The notes under the pieces are model-generated. The model was not told the origin of the DNA and searched no databases. It was given only the letters and a program-made list of their open reading frames with translations. Of a DNA stretch of 63,100 nt, positions 34,471 through 43,445 are shown in pieces (position 1 is the first letter of the stretch; the number at the start of each line of letters is the position of its first letter). The position numbers and the translations under genes are program-made. The DNA comes from an uncultured Holdemania sp. (GTDB lineage: Bacteria; Bacillota_I; Bacilli_A; Erysipelotrichales; Erysipelotrichaceae): assembly GCA_904395815.1 (NCBI GenBank), contig CAJFOC010000036.1, positions 1-63,100 on the forward strand. The letters are read 5' to 3'.

Positions 34471-34547
34471 CATAACCATGACGGAAAAGTTCACGTCCGC
34501 TCAGAAGAAAGGAGAAAGATTAGGTTTTTCTCTAATCAGGGAATACA

Positions 34548-36464
34548 ATGACGCAACAATATGATGAGAATTCCATTCAGATTCTGGAAGGATTGGAAGC
34601 GGTCCGGAAGCGGCCGGGCATGTATATCGGTTCGACGGATTCCCGCGGCCTGCATCATCTGGTGTGGGAGATCGTCGACAATGCAATTGACGAAGCGCTC
34701 AACGGTTTCGGCAAGAAGATCACGATTACGCTGGAAAAAGACGGCGCGGTCTGTGTGGAAGATGAGGGGCGAGGCATGCCGATCGGCATGCATGCCAGCG
34801 GCGTGCCGGCCATTCAGGTTATCTTTACCGTGCTGCATGCCGGCGGCAAATTCAGCTCGCAGGGAGGTTACAAAACATCGGGCGGTCTGCATGGGGTCGG
34901 CGCTTCGGTTGTCAACGCGCTGAGCGAATGGGTTGAGGTGACGGTTTGCCAGCAGGGACAGAAAGTATCGATGCGCTTTGAGGATGGCGGCCGGCGGATC
35001 GGACCGCTGCAGAAGCTCGGCAAATCGTCGCGTACCGGCAGCTGTATCCGTTTCATGCCGGACCGGCGGATTTTCTCCACTACCGAATTCAGTTACAGTC
35101 AGATCGCGGAACGGGCGCGGGAAAACGCGTTTTTGTTAAAAGGGATCACGATGGTGGTCCGTGACCAGCGGCATGACAAAACGGAGACCTTTCATTATGA
35201 AGAGGGACTGAAAGCGTTTCTGGAATATCTGCACGAAGACAGAACGGTACTGCATGAGCCGGTAGTGTTTGCCGGCAAGGTCAATGATATCGAGGTTCGC
35301 TGCGCGTTTCAGTACACGGATGATTATCAGGAAACGATGGTTTCCTTTGTCAATCTGGTGCGCACCAAGGATGGCGGAACGCATGAGGTCGGCTTCCGTA
35401 CCGCGCTGACCAAGGCGTTCAACGATTATGCCCGCCGGCTTGGCTTGTTGAAGGATAAGGATAAAAACTTTGAAGGCAGCGATGTCCGCGAAGGACTGAC
35501 CTCGATCATTTCCGTTTCCATACCGGAGCATCTGCTTCAGTTTGAAGGACAGACCAAGGGCAAGCTGGGGACGGCGGAAGCCAAAAGCGCAGTGGAAAGC
35601 ATTGTCAGCGAAAAGCTGAATTTTTATCTGGAAGAAAACAGAGAACTGGCGACCATGCTGATCCGCAAGATGCAGAAAGCGTCCCAGGCCCGGGAGGCGG
35701 CCCGCAAGGCCCGCGAGGAAGCGCGCAAGGGCAAGGGCAGGGGCAAAAGCGAAAAAGTCCTTTCCGGCAAGCTGGCGCCGGCGCAATCCAGGGATGCCCG
35801 GCGCAAGGAGTTGTTTCTGGTCGAGGGCGATTCTGCCGGCGGCAGCGCCAAGCAGGGACGCGATTCGAAATATCAAGCGATTCTGCCGTTAAGAGGAAAA
35901 GTGCTCAACACGGAGAAGGCCGGGCTGGCTGACATCGAGAAAAATGAGGAGCTCAATACGATCGTGCACGCTCTGGGCGCCGGGATCGGCAGCACCTTCG
36001 ATTACACGGAAAGCAATTACGATAAAGTGATTATCATGACCGATGCGGATACTGACGGCGCGCACATTCAGGTGCTCTTGCTGACGTTTTTTTACCGCTA
36101 TATGAAACCGCTGATCGAGCAGGGAATGGTGTACATCGCCCAGCCGCCGCTGTACAAGATCAGCAAGGGGCAGAAGATCCGTTATGCCTATACGGATGAG
36201 GAACTGGATGAAATCAGAAAGGAATGGGGCAAGGTGGAAATTCAGCGTTACAAAGGTCTGGGAGAGATGAACGCGGCTCAGCTGTGGGAAACGACGATGG
36301 ATCCTCAGACCCGGACGCTGATTCAGGTGACGATTGAGGACGGCATTCTGGCGGAACGCAACGTTTCGGTGCTGATGGGCGATAAGGCCAATCTGCGCCG
36401 CAGCTGGATTGAGGAACATGTCGCCTTTACGCTGGAAGACGCCTTTAAGGTGGAACACGCATGA
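34548..36464 (+). CDS. parE: DNA topoisomerase IV subunit B
   Basis: The 638-residue GHKL ATPase subunit starts MTQQYDENSIQILEGLEAVR. It has ATP-site motifs (EIVDNAIDEAL, GRGMPIGMH, GGLHGVGASVVNALS), the TOPRIM motifs VEGDSAGG and MTDADTDGAHI, and the C-terminal QRYKGLGEMNA. The adjacent parC supports ParE over GyrB. The nearest ribosome binding sequence is AGGGA, seven bases before ATG 34548; a stronger AAGGAG lies further upstream, beyond a small hairpin. Confidence 0.95.
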   Translation: MTQQYDENSIQILEGLEAVRKRPGMYIGSTDSRGLHHLVWEIVDNAIDEALNGFGKKITITLEKDGAVCVEDEGRGMPIGMHASGVPAIQVIFTVLHAGGKFSSQGGYKTSGGLHGVGASVVNALSEWVEVTVCQQGQKVSMRFEDGGRRIGPLQKLGKSSRTGSCIRFMPDRRIFSTTEFSYSQIAERARENAFLLKGITMVVRDQRHDKTETFHYEEGLKAFLEYLHEDRTVLHEPVVFAGKVNDIEVRCAFQYTDDYQETMVSFVNLVRTKDGGTHEVGFRTALTKAFNDYARRLGLLKDKDKNFEGSDVREGLTSIISVSIPEHLLQFEGQTKGKLGTAEAKSAVESIVSEKLNFYLEENRELATMLIRKMQKASQAREAARKAREEARKGKGRGKSEKVLSGKLAPAQSRDARRKELFLVEGDSAGGSAKQGRDSKYQAILPLRGKVLNTEKAGLADIEKNEELNTIVHALGAGIGSTFDYTESNYDKVIIMTDADTDGAHIQVLLLTFFYRYMKPLIEQGMVYIAQPPLYKISKGQKIRYAYTDEELDEIRKEWGKVEIQRYKGLGEMNAAQLWETTMDPQTRTLIQVTIEDGILAERNVSVLMGDKANLRRSWIEEHVAFTLEDAFKVEHA

Positions 36465-38986
36465 GCAGAAAGAAAGTCAAAGACGAAGCGGTGAACGTGC
36501 AGCATCTGGTGGCGGCGCCGCTGGAAGAAATCATGGGCGAGCGTTTCGGCCGCTACTCCAAATACATCATTCAGGAACGGGCGCTGCCGGATGCCCGCGA
36601 CGGGCTGAAGCCGGTGCAGCGGCGGATTCTGTACGCGATGCATCATGATGGCAATACCTGGGATCATCCGCACCGCAAATCGGCCAAGACAGTGGGACTG
36701 GTTATCGGTAATTATCATCCTCATGGGGATACTTCGGTGTACGACGCGATGGTGCGTCTGTCACAGGACTGGAAAATCCGCATGCCGCTGATCGATATGC
36801 ATGGCAACAACGGTTCGATTGACGACGATCCGGCGGCGGCGATGCGGTATACCGAAGCCCGGCTGGCCAGAATTTCCGAAACGCTGCTGGAAGATATCGA
36901 TAAGGATACGGTATTGTTTGCGCCCAATTTTGATGATACGGAAGAGGAACCGACGGTGCTTCCGGCCCGTTTTCCGGTATTGCTGGTCAACGGCGCGACC
37001 GGAATTGCCGCCGGCTATGCCACCAACATTCCGCCTCACAACCTGGGCGAGGTGATCGATGCGGCTATTGTAAGAATGCAGCGGCCGGATTGCACGGTGC
37101 AGGAGCTGATGGAAGTGCTGCCGGGGCCGGACTTTCCGACCGGCGGCATTGTTATGGGCAAAAAAGGCATTGTCGACGCGTTCACTTCCGGCAAAGGGCG
37201 GATTGTTATTCGCGGCCGTACGGAAATCGTGGAAGGCAAAACATGCAATCAGATTATCATCCGCGAGATTCCCTATGAAGTGATCAAATCGGCGCTGGTG
37301 CGTAAGATGGACGATATCCGGCTTTCCCGGGAAATTGAGGGCATTCTGGATATCCGGGACGAATCGGACCGGACCGGATTGCGCATTGTGGTGGACATCA
37401 AGAAAGACAGCGACGCTTCGACGATTCTGAATTACTTTTACAAAAACACGGATCTGCAGGTATATTACAGCTACAACATGGTTTCGATCGTCAACAAACG
37501 GCCGGTTCAGATGGGACTGACCGGCATGCTGGATGCGTTTATCGCTCATCGAAAAGAAGTGGTACGCCGTCGCAGCCGTTATCAGTATGATAAAATGGAA
37601 CAGCGCTGCCACATTCTGGAAGGGCTGATGAAGGCGGTGTCGGTGATGGATGAGGTCATCGCGCTGATCCGTCAGTCCAAAGACAAAGCGGATGCGAAGC
37701 AGCGGCTGATGGAGGCTTTTGAGTTCAGCGAGGCGCAGGCTGAGGCGATTGTGACTCTGCGTCTGTACCGGCTGACTTCAACCGATATCGTCGCGCTGCG
37801 GGAGGAATTTGCCCAGCTGGTCAATCAGATGGAAATGCTGAAAACGATTCTGGAAAATCCGGCGGTGCTTCAGAGCGTGCTGGTGAAGGAACTGCGAGAA
37901 ATCCGGAAGGAATACGCTGACCCGCGCCGCAGTCAGATTCAGGATGAGGTGCAGGAAATCGTCATTGACAAAAGTGCGACGATCACCAACGAACGGGTAA
38001 TGATCACCGTTTCCCGTGACGGCTATGTCAAGCGGGTCTCGCTGCGTTCCTATGGTGCCAGCGAGGCGATGACCGGGCTGAAGGAGTCCGATCTTCTGAT
38101 CGGTCAGAAAGAGGCGGAACTGCTGGATACGCTGCTGATCTTTACCCGCAAGGGCAACTATGCCTGTCTGCCGGTATGGCAGCTGGAAGAAGCCAGGTGG
38201 AAAGAGATCGGCTCGCACCTGAACAAATATGTCAGCGTTGATGGCGATGATAAGGCAGTCAGTGCGATCGTAGTCCGGAATTTTGAAACGTATGCCTGGA
38301 TTGTGACGGTTTCCCGCCGCGGTCAGGTGAAGAAAACGCCGGTCAGTCAGTGGCAGGTACAGCGCAACAGCCGGATGATGACGGCGATGAATCTGAAGCC
38401 GGACGATGAACTGGTCCGCGCTTTTGTGGTGTATGAGGGTCAGCAGCTGATCATGATCAGCCGTGATGGCTGGGCGAGCCGGTACGGCAGCGAACTGGTG
38501 CCGGCAACCGGGGTCAAGTCTCAGGGCGTCAAGGCGCTGAATCTGAGTCCGGGCGATGTGCTGGCGGCGGCCTGCAGCTGTACGGATGAGCATCAGAGTC
38601 TGCTGGTTGTTTCCGATAAAGGCAGCATGAAGCGGATCCGGCTGTCTGAAATCAGCGTCACCGGGCGTCCGGTGAAGGGCGAGATGATTGTCAAGCGGCT
38701 GAAAAGCAATCCGTATCACATCCGTGACTGCCGCTGTGTTCTGCCTTATGAACAGCTGGAATTCATGGATCCCCAGCGCCATGACATCGCTGCCCGTGAG
38801 GTCACGCTGATGAGCCGGGAAGCGACTTTCTCCACCCCGCTGAAGCTGAATGCGGACTGGGGACTGATTCCGCAGATCGAAGAGGTCAGAATTGCGGATC
38901 AGCCGCCGGCGGTATCGGCGGAAGATACGGAAGAAGCGGCGCATGATGATTTTGAGATGATGGAGCTGTTTGAGGATCCGTCTTGA
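36461..38986 (+). CDS. parC: DNA topoisomerase IV subunit A
   Basis: This 841-residue breakage-reunion subunit has the catalytic Tyr in AAMRYTEARL and a C-terminal beta-pinwheel with several degenerate repeats. It overlaps parE by four bases (ATGA) and decatenates chromosomes with it. The quinolone-determining region reads HPHGDTSVYDAM. The position equal to S. aureus Ser80 is Thr, and that equal to Glu84 is Asp. Confidence 0.95.
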   Translation: MSRKKVKDEAVNVQHLVAAPLEEIMGERFGRYSKYIIQERALPDARDGLKPVQRRILYAMHHDGNTWDHPHRKSAKTVGLVIGNYHPHGDTSVYDAMVRLSQDWKIRMPLIDMHGNNGSIDDDPAAAMRYTEARLARISETLLEDIDKDTVLFAPNFDDTEEEPTVLPARFPVLLVNGATGIAAGYATNIPPHNLGEVIDAAIVRMQRPDCTVQELMEVLPGPDFPTGGIVMGKKGIVDAFTSGKGRIVIRGRTEIVEGKTCNQIIIREIPYEVIKSALVRKMDDIRLSREIEGILDIRDESDRTGLRIVVDIKKDSDASTILNYFYKNTDLQVYYSYNMVSIVNKRPVQMGLTGMLDAFIAHRKEVVRRRSRYQYDKMEQRCHILEGLMKAVSVMDEVIALIRQSKDKADAKQRLMEAFEFSEAQAEAIVTLRLYRLTSTDIVALREEFAQLVNQMEMLKTILENPAVLQSVLVKELREIRKEYADPRRSQIQDEVQEIVIDKSATITNERVMITVSRDGYVKRVSLRSYGASEAMTGLKESDLLIGQKEAELLDTLLIFTRKGNYACLPVWQLEEARWKEIGSHLNKYVSVDGDDKAVSAIVVRNFETYAWIVTVSRRGQVKKTPVSQWQVQRNSRMMTAMNLKPDDELVRAFVVYEGQQLIMISRDGWASRYGSELVPATGVKSQGVKALNLSPGDVLAAACSCTDEHQSLLVVSDKGSMKRIRLSEISVTGRPVKGEMIVKRLKSNPYHIRDCRCVLPYEQLEFMDPQRHDIAAREVTLMSREATFSTPLKLNADWGLIPQIEEVRIADQPPAVSAEDTEEAAHDDFEMMELFEDPS

Positions 38987-39077
38987 ATTAGTTTATGTAA
39001 ATGAACAAAAACCTCTGAATTGAAATGATATATACTCAGAATTCTGAACTCATATGATTTAGCTTTAAGTTGAACCT

Positions 39078-39121
39078 ATGGATGTTTTCCTGCAGATTAC
39101 GGGAGGCATCCATTTTGTTTT
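39078..39121 (+). terminator. Terminator after parC
   Basis: ATGGATG (39078-39084) pairs with CATCCAT (39107-39113), with further inner pairing, followed by TTTGTTTT. Confidence 0.7.
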
Positions 39122-39329
39122 GATGATAACACGTTAGTTCCCTGCCATTTTCTCAATTAAAAATGAGTCCCATTTCTGGAACTTATCTGCGTCTTTCTTG
39201 TTTCGGTTTTTCTCTCACCAACACGATTTTTGAAAGAACCGATATTTGTTGGAAATTATTCGTGTTGTGTTCATTCTTTTTGTATATATGATGATACCGG
39301 TTGAGAACGAAAACGGCGGAAACAAAAAC

Positions 39330-39380
39330 AAAAAAGTCTCAGACTCTGTCTGAAACAGGGAAGAGAAAGAGACTTTTTTT
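39330..39380. terminator. Large inverted repeat, probable two-way terminator
   Basis: AAAAAAGTCTC (39330-39340) pairs with GAGACTTTTTT (39369-39379). The 28-base loop can fold again (CTGT with ACAG). A/T runs flank it on both sides. It likely ends the minus-strand HAD gene. Confidence 0.6.
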
Positions 39381-39477
39381 GGCGTCGGATACCTGAAAGA
39401 AGACTGAGGCGCAGTCATTCTTGTTTTTCATGATATCCTGAAGCCGCTTTTGGATTTTGCCGCGGAAGAAAAAAACG

Positions 39478-40134
39478 TCAGTTTTCTTTTTTCAGCAGAT
39501 CGATGACATCCAGCAGGCTGTCGCAGCGCTGCTGCAGATACAGCTCCATTTCTTCATCCGGCTTGACAAAATCGTAAATCCAGACGCTGTTCATGCCGGC
39601 GCGCTTGGCTGCCATGATGCCGAATTTGGAGTCTTCCAGCACAAGGCAATGCTGCGGGGCCACTTTGGCTTTGGCAGCGGCAGTCAGAAAGATTTCCGGA
39701 TCTGGTTTGCCATGAGTGACTTCATCACCGCAGACAATGCCGTCAAAATGAACCGGACAGCCAATGCTTCCTAACAGTTTTTCAACATATTCGCGATGAC
39801 TGGAAGAGGCAACGCATTTGCGGATTCCGTTTTCCTGCAGCCAGTTCAGCAGTTCTACCAGACCTTTTTTGTTCAGCCGTCCGGCAGTTTCGCACAGAGA
39901 ATAAATCGTATCCAGCCGGTGCTGACGGATTTCAGGCATGTGTTCCATCAGCTGTGGGTAATCGGCCATGGCTTCAAGAAACTGCTGGTGGCCGCAGCCA
40001 ATAATTCGGTAGAAGAACTCGTCGTTCAGCTGTACGCCATAGCGGCTGGCGATATCCCGCCAGCACTGGTTGGCAACCGTTTCGGTATCGAACATCAGTC
40101 CGTCGCAGTCAAAAATGACACATTCTGTTTTCAT
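39478..40134 (-). CDS. HAD-family hydrolase (beta-phosphoglucomutase-like)
   Basis: This 218-residue haloacid dehalogenase-type phosphatase has motif I FDCDGLMFDTE, motif II VASSS, the Lys of motif III in GKPDPEIF and motif IV LVLEDSKFGI. The helical cap after motif I is of the beta-phosphoglucomutase/PgmB type. The substrate may be a sugar phosphate or other small phosphate. It starts at ATG 40134, preceded by GAGGA. Confidence 0.88.
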   Translation of the reverse strand: MKTECVIFDCDGLMFDTETVANQCWRDIASRYGVQLNDEFFYRIIGCGHQQFLEAMADYPQLMEHMPEIRQHRLDTIYSLCETAGRLNKKGLVELLNWLQENGIRKCVASSSHREYVEKLLGSIGCPVHFDGIVCGDEVTHGKPDPEIFLTAAAKAKVAPQHCLVLEDSKFGIMAAKRAGMNSVWIYDFVKPDEEMELYLQQRCDSLLDVIDLLKKEN

Positions 40135-40192
40135 TTCAGCATCCTCACCTGGTGAAGATTATACTGGTTAATTGATAAAATGACCAGAGCCT

Positions 40193-40888
40193 TTATTGAT
40201 TCTCTTTCATGAATGCCCGCAATAATTTCATGAATGCCCGTTTTTCAATTCGCGAGACATAGGAGCGGGAGATGTGCTCCTGACGGGCGATGTCCCGCTG
40301 CGTCATTTCCGGATGCCCGTTCAGTCCGTAGCGCCGGACGAGAATGCTGTATTCGCGGGGTTCCAGCTCTTTCATGAAGCGCTGCAGTTTGGCCTGGTTT
40401 TCCTTCAGCATCAGTTCGTCAATCGGGTCCGGAATGGAATCGTCAGCCAGCACATCCAACAGGACGATATCGGAGCCGTCTTTGTCCTGACCGATGGGAT
40501 CGTCCAGTGAGCGGGTATTCAGAGCGTGACGGTTGTTGCGCAGGTGCATCAGAATTTCGTTTTCGATGCAGCGGGAAACGTAGGTCGCCAGTTTATGTCC
40601 TTTGTCCATATCGAAGGTATCGATGCCCTTGATCAGACCAATGGTGCCGATGCTGATCAGATCTTCAGTCTGTTCCTTGCGGATATCGTATTTTTTTACG
40701 ATGTGAGCGACCAGCCGCAGATTGTGTTCAATCAGCAGACTGCGGGCCTGCTTGTCGCCTTGCCGCATTCGCTTGAGCGCTTCCTGTTCTTTCTGCTTTG
40801 ACAGAGGCAGGGGAAAGGAAGTAGTGCGGATGGAACCGATGAAACAGCTGAAAAAGATCTGAAGCATCTGAAAGAGTTGTATCCACAT
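40193..40888 (-). CDS. sigK: RNA polymerase sporulation sigma factor SigK
   Basis: About 231 residues. A hydrophobic start (MWIQLFQMLQIFFSCFIGSI) is the pro-sequence typical of pro-sigma-K, which keeps it inactive until cleaved in the mother cell. Region 2 (LVAHIVKKYD...LISIGTIGLIKGIDTFD) and region 4 (EMTQRDIARQEHISRSYVSRIEKRA) are complete. The gene is uninterrupted, so no skin element is needed. ATG 40888 is used since AAGGTGAT precedes it; a GTG nine bases earlier overlaps that site. Its presence suggests the organism descends from, or still is, a spore former. Confidence 0.93.
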   Translation of the reverse strand: MWIQLFQMLQIFFSCFIGSIRTTSFPLPLSKQKEQEALKRMRQGDKQARSLLIEHNLRLVAHIVKKYDIRKEQTEDLISIGTIGLIKGIDTFDMDKGHKLATYVSRCIENEILMHLRNNRHALNTRSLDDPIGQDKDGSDIVLLDVLADDSIPDPIDELMLKENQAKLQRFMKELEPREYSILVRRYGLNGHPEMTQRDIARQEHISRSYVSRIEKRAFMKLLRAFMKENQ

Positions 40889-41026
40889 CGTTATCACCTT
40901 GTACAGCGTATGCCAAAACGGATGAAAACAGTCGAAAAACAGCGAAAAAAGAGGAGCCGGCAGGTTTTGTCAGTGAAGGTGATGATTTTATGGGGTGATT
41001 TCTGTCTGCGGCGGAAATAAAAATGA

Positions 41027-41032
41027 TATAAT
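41027..41032 (+). promoter_or_regulatory. -10 box of the siroheme operon
   Basis: TATAAT, about 30 bases before hemC. The -35 region is weak. Confidence 0.5.
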
Positions 41033-41061
41033 GAAAGCCGCAAAAGGCGGGAAAGGAAGGC

Positions 41062-41961
41062 ATGAGGCAGATGGACATCGTATTGGGTACAAGAGGATCA
41101 GCGCTGGCGCTGAAACAGACGGAATGGGTGGCGGCACGGCTGCGGCAGGCGTGTCCGCAATGCCGGATTACGCTTCAGGTGATCCGGACCCGCGGAGATC
41201 AGATTCAGCATCTTCCGCTGGATCAGATTGGCGACAAGGGATTGTTTGTGACGGAGATCGAACAGCAGATTCTTTCCGGACAGGTGACGATCGGCGTGCA
41301 TTCGCTGAAGGACCTGCCCTCTTCGCTTCAGCCGGGGTGTTGTCTGGGACCGGCGCTGGCAGCGGAGGATCCGCGGGATGCGCTGGTATTGAGACAGGGC
41401 GGTACATTGCAGGATTTGCCAAAACAGGCGGTGATTGCGACCGGCAGCGCCCGGCGGCGTCTGCAGCTGCTGCAGCTGCGGCCGGATCTGAACGTGGTCG
41501 GCATTCGCGGCAATATCGACACCCGGCTGCAGAAAATGGAACAGCAGCAGCTGGATGGTCTGGTGCTGGCGGCCGCCGGCTTGAAACGGATGGGACTGGA
41601 TGATCGGATCAGCACCTGTTTTGAACCGGAACAGATGGTTTCCGCTTGCGGACAGGGAATTCTGGGCCTGGAAGTGCGCAGCGACAACACGGCCATTCTG
41701 CAGCTGCTGAGCCGGATCAGCGATGAAACGGCGACGTTGCGGATGATAGCGGAACGCAGCTGGCTGAAGGAAATCGGCGGCAGCTGTCATATTCCGGCTG
41801 GCGCCCGTCTGAAACGGCAGGCGAATCAGTGGGTGCTGTATGCGATGCTGGCCGATGAATCCGGTCGGATGATCCGTGCCCGGCGCTGCGTTGATCCGCA
41901 GCGGATCCGCCAGCAGGCGATCGATCTGGCGCGGCAGATGAAGGAGGAACTGAACGCATGA
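41062..41961 (+). CDS. hemC: Hydroxymethylbilane synthase (porphobilinogen deaminase)
   Basis: This 299-residue enzyme joins four porphobilinogens into hydroxymethylbilane. Motifs are VLGTRGSALALKQT, HSLKDLPSSL, ATGSARRRLQL and GIRGNIDTRL, and IGGSCHIPAGA holds the Cys that binds the dipyrromethane cofactor. ATG 41062 follows GGAAAGGAAGG closely; ATG 41071 is an alternative. The gene overlaps the next one by ATGA and starts the siroheme operon. Confidence 0.93.
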   Translation: MRQMDIVLGTRGSALALKQTEWVAARLRQACPQCRITLQVIRTRGDQIQHLPLDQIGDKGLFVTEIEQQILSGQVTIGVHSLKDLPSSLQPGCCLGPALAAEDPRDALVLRQGGTLQDLPKQAVIATGSARRRLQLLQLRPDLNVVGIRGNIDTRLQKMEQQQLDGLVLAAAGLKRMGLDDRISTCFEPEQMVSACGQGILGLEVRSDNTAILQLLSRISDETATLRMIAERSWLKEIGGSCHIPAGARLKRQANQWVLYAMLADESGRMIRARRCVDPQRIRQQAIDLARQMKEELNA

Positions 41962-43445
41962 GCGGGCGGGTGATTCTGCTGGGCGGGGGCCCGGGGGATC
42001 CGGGACTGCTGACGCTGAAGGGAGCGCAGGCGCTGAAACAGGCGGAGGTCGTCGTTTATGACCGGCTGGTCGCGCCGGAGTTATTGGATCTGACTTCGCC
42101 GCAATGCGAAAGAATTTATGTCGGCAAACAGGCGGCGCATCATACGATGAAACAGGAAGAAATCAACGCGGTGCTGATCGAGAAGGCGCGGCAGGGAAAG
42201 GTTGTCGTGCGGCTGAAGGGCGGCGACGTTTATGTGTTTGGCCGCGGCGGGGAGGAAGCGCTGGCGCTGAAACAGGCCGGGATCCCCTTTGAGGTGATCC
42301 CGGGGATTTCATCCTGTCTGGCTGGGCCGGCGTATGCCGGGATTCCGGTGACTCAGCGTGGGCTGGCGCAGGGATTTGAGGTTGTGACCGCTCAGGATCA
42401 GACCGGCAGTTCGGATTTTCTCGATTTTCAGCGTCTGGCGGCCAATCCCGGCACGCTGGTATTCATGATGGGGCTGAGCCGGCTGGAGTCGCTGATGCAG
42501 GGACTGAAAAAAGCAGGTAAGGATCCTCAGACGCCATGCGCGGTGATTTCCAGAGCGACCTGCGCGGATCAGCGGGTATTGATCAGTACGATCGGCGAGG
42601 TGGCGCAGGCGGCGCGGCAGAGAGAGGATCTGATTTCACCGGCGCTGATTGTGGTCGGAGCGGTCAGCCGGCTGCATCATCAGCTGTACAGCCCTTCGCG
42701 CGGCCGGGTGCTGGTTGCACGGGTGGGCGATGAACAGAGCGAACTGGCAAAGCGGTTGAGAATGGCGGGGATGGATTGCGATGAGGTTCAGACCGGACGA
42801 ATCCGGTTTTTGCCGGTGGTGGTGAACAAAGAACGTCTGCGGCAAACGGACTGGCTCTGTTTTACCAGCCGCAATGGGATCCGCGGGTTTTTTGCGGCGC
42901 TGAAAGCGCAGCGGCTGGACAGCCGGGCGCTGGCCGGAATCCGGATCGCGGTCATCGGCAGCGGGTGCGCTGCGGAGCTGTCCAAAGAGGGTATTCAGCC
43001 GGAAGTGGTGCCGCAGAGCTTCAATAGCCATCAGCTGAGCGAACAGTGGCTTGCCCGGCTGCGGCCGCATCACCATGTGCTGCTGGTTCAGGGAAGACAG
43101 GCCTCTACGCAGCTGTATCAGGCCATCAGCGCTCATGCGCGATGCTGGCGGCTGTGCGTTTACGATAATGAAGCAGCCGACATCGTTTTGCCTTTGAAAA
43201 AGTGGGATCTGGTCGCGTTCAGCTGCGCTTCTTCCGTGCAACGGCTGCTGCAGAGCCAGCCGCAGCTGGCTCATCTGCGCTGCGTGGCGATCGGTCCTGC
43301 GACCAGCGCCGCGCTCAGGCGGTATGGGGTGGCGCAGATTGTGGAAGCGCCGCAGAGCCGGATGGCGGCGATGGCGGAAGTCATCGAACAACTGCTGGAA
43401 GGGAGAGCGGACCATGCTGCCGGTGAATCTGAATCTGACCGGTAA
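41958..43445 (+). CDS. cobA-hemD: Fused uroporphyrinogen-III C-methyltransferase and uroporphyrinogen-III synthase
   Basis: The 495 residues are two enzymes in one chain. Residues 1-245 are SUMT (CobA), which methylates uroporphyrinogen III to precorrin-2: LLGGGPGDPGLLTLKG, VVRLKGGDVYVFGRGGEE, VIPGISSCLAGPAYAGIPVT. Residues about 250-480 are HemD, which closes hydroxymethylbilane into uroporphyrinogen III: LCFTSRNGIRGFF, FSCASSVQRLL and CVAIGPATSAALRRYG. CobA-HemD fusions are known in Firmicutes. It is coupled to hemC by a four-base overlap. Confidence 0.93.
   Translation: MSGRVILLGGGPGDPGLLTLKGAQALKQAEVVVYDRLVAPELLDLTSPQCERIYVGKQAAHHTMKQEEINAVLIEKARQGKVVVRLKGGDVYVFGRGGEEALALKQAGIPFEVIPGISSCLAGPAYAGIPVTQRGLAQGFEVVTAQDQTGSSDFLDFQRLAANPGTLVFMMGLSRLESLMQGLKKAGKDPQTPCAVISRATCADQRVLISTIGEVAQAARQREDLISPALIVVGAVSRLHHQLYSPSRGRVLVARVGDEQSELAKRLRMAGMDCDEVQTGRIRFLPVVVNKERLRQTDWLCFTSRNGIRGFFAALKAQRLDSRALAGIRIAVIGSGCAAELSKEGIQPEVVPQSFNSHQLSEQWLARLRPHHHVLLVQGRQASTQLYQAISAHARCWRLCVYDNEAADIVLPLKKWDLVAFSCASSVQRLLQSQPQLAHLRCVAIGPATSAALRRYGVAQIVEAPQSRMAAMAEVIEQLLEGRADHAAGESESDR

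Larger units (their letters stand above)
38987..39477. other. AT-rich intergenic region between converging genes
   Basis: About 490 bases, visibly more AT-rich than its surroundings, lie between parC and a HAD gene read from the other strand. It contains the parC terminator (39078-39121) and a second large inverted repeat (39330-39380). A 67-codon minus-strand frame (39215-39418) lacks a ribosome binding site and looks like chance. No gene is supported. Confidence 0.6.

Noticed and set aside
35640-35770. Lys/Arg/Ala-rich stretch in ParE, first taken for an insertion
   Set aside because: Comparable basic linkers before VEGDSAGG are normal in GyrB/ParE.
39215-39418. 67-codon minus-strand frame in the parC/HAD gap
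   Set aside because: Low-complexity, Phe/Ser-rich, no ribosome binding site, and it overlaps a terminator-like palindrome.
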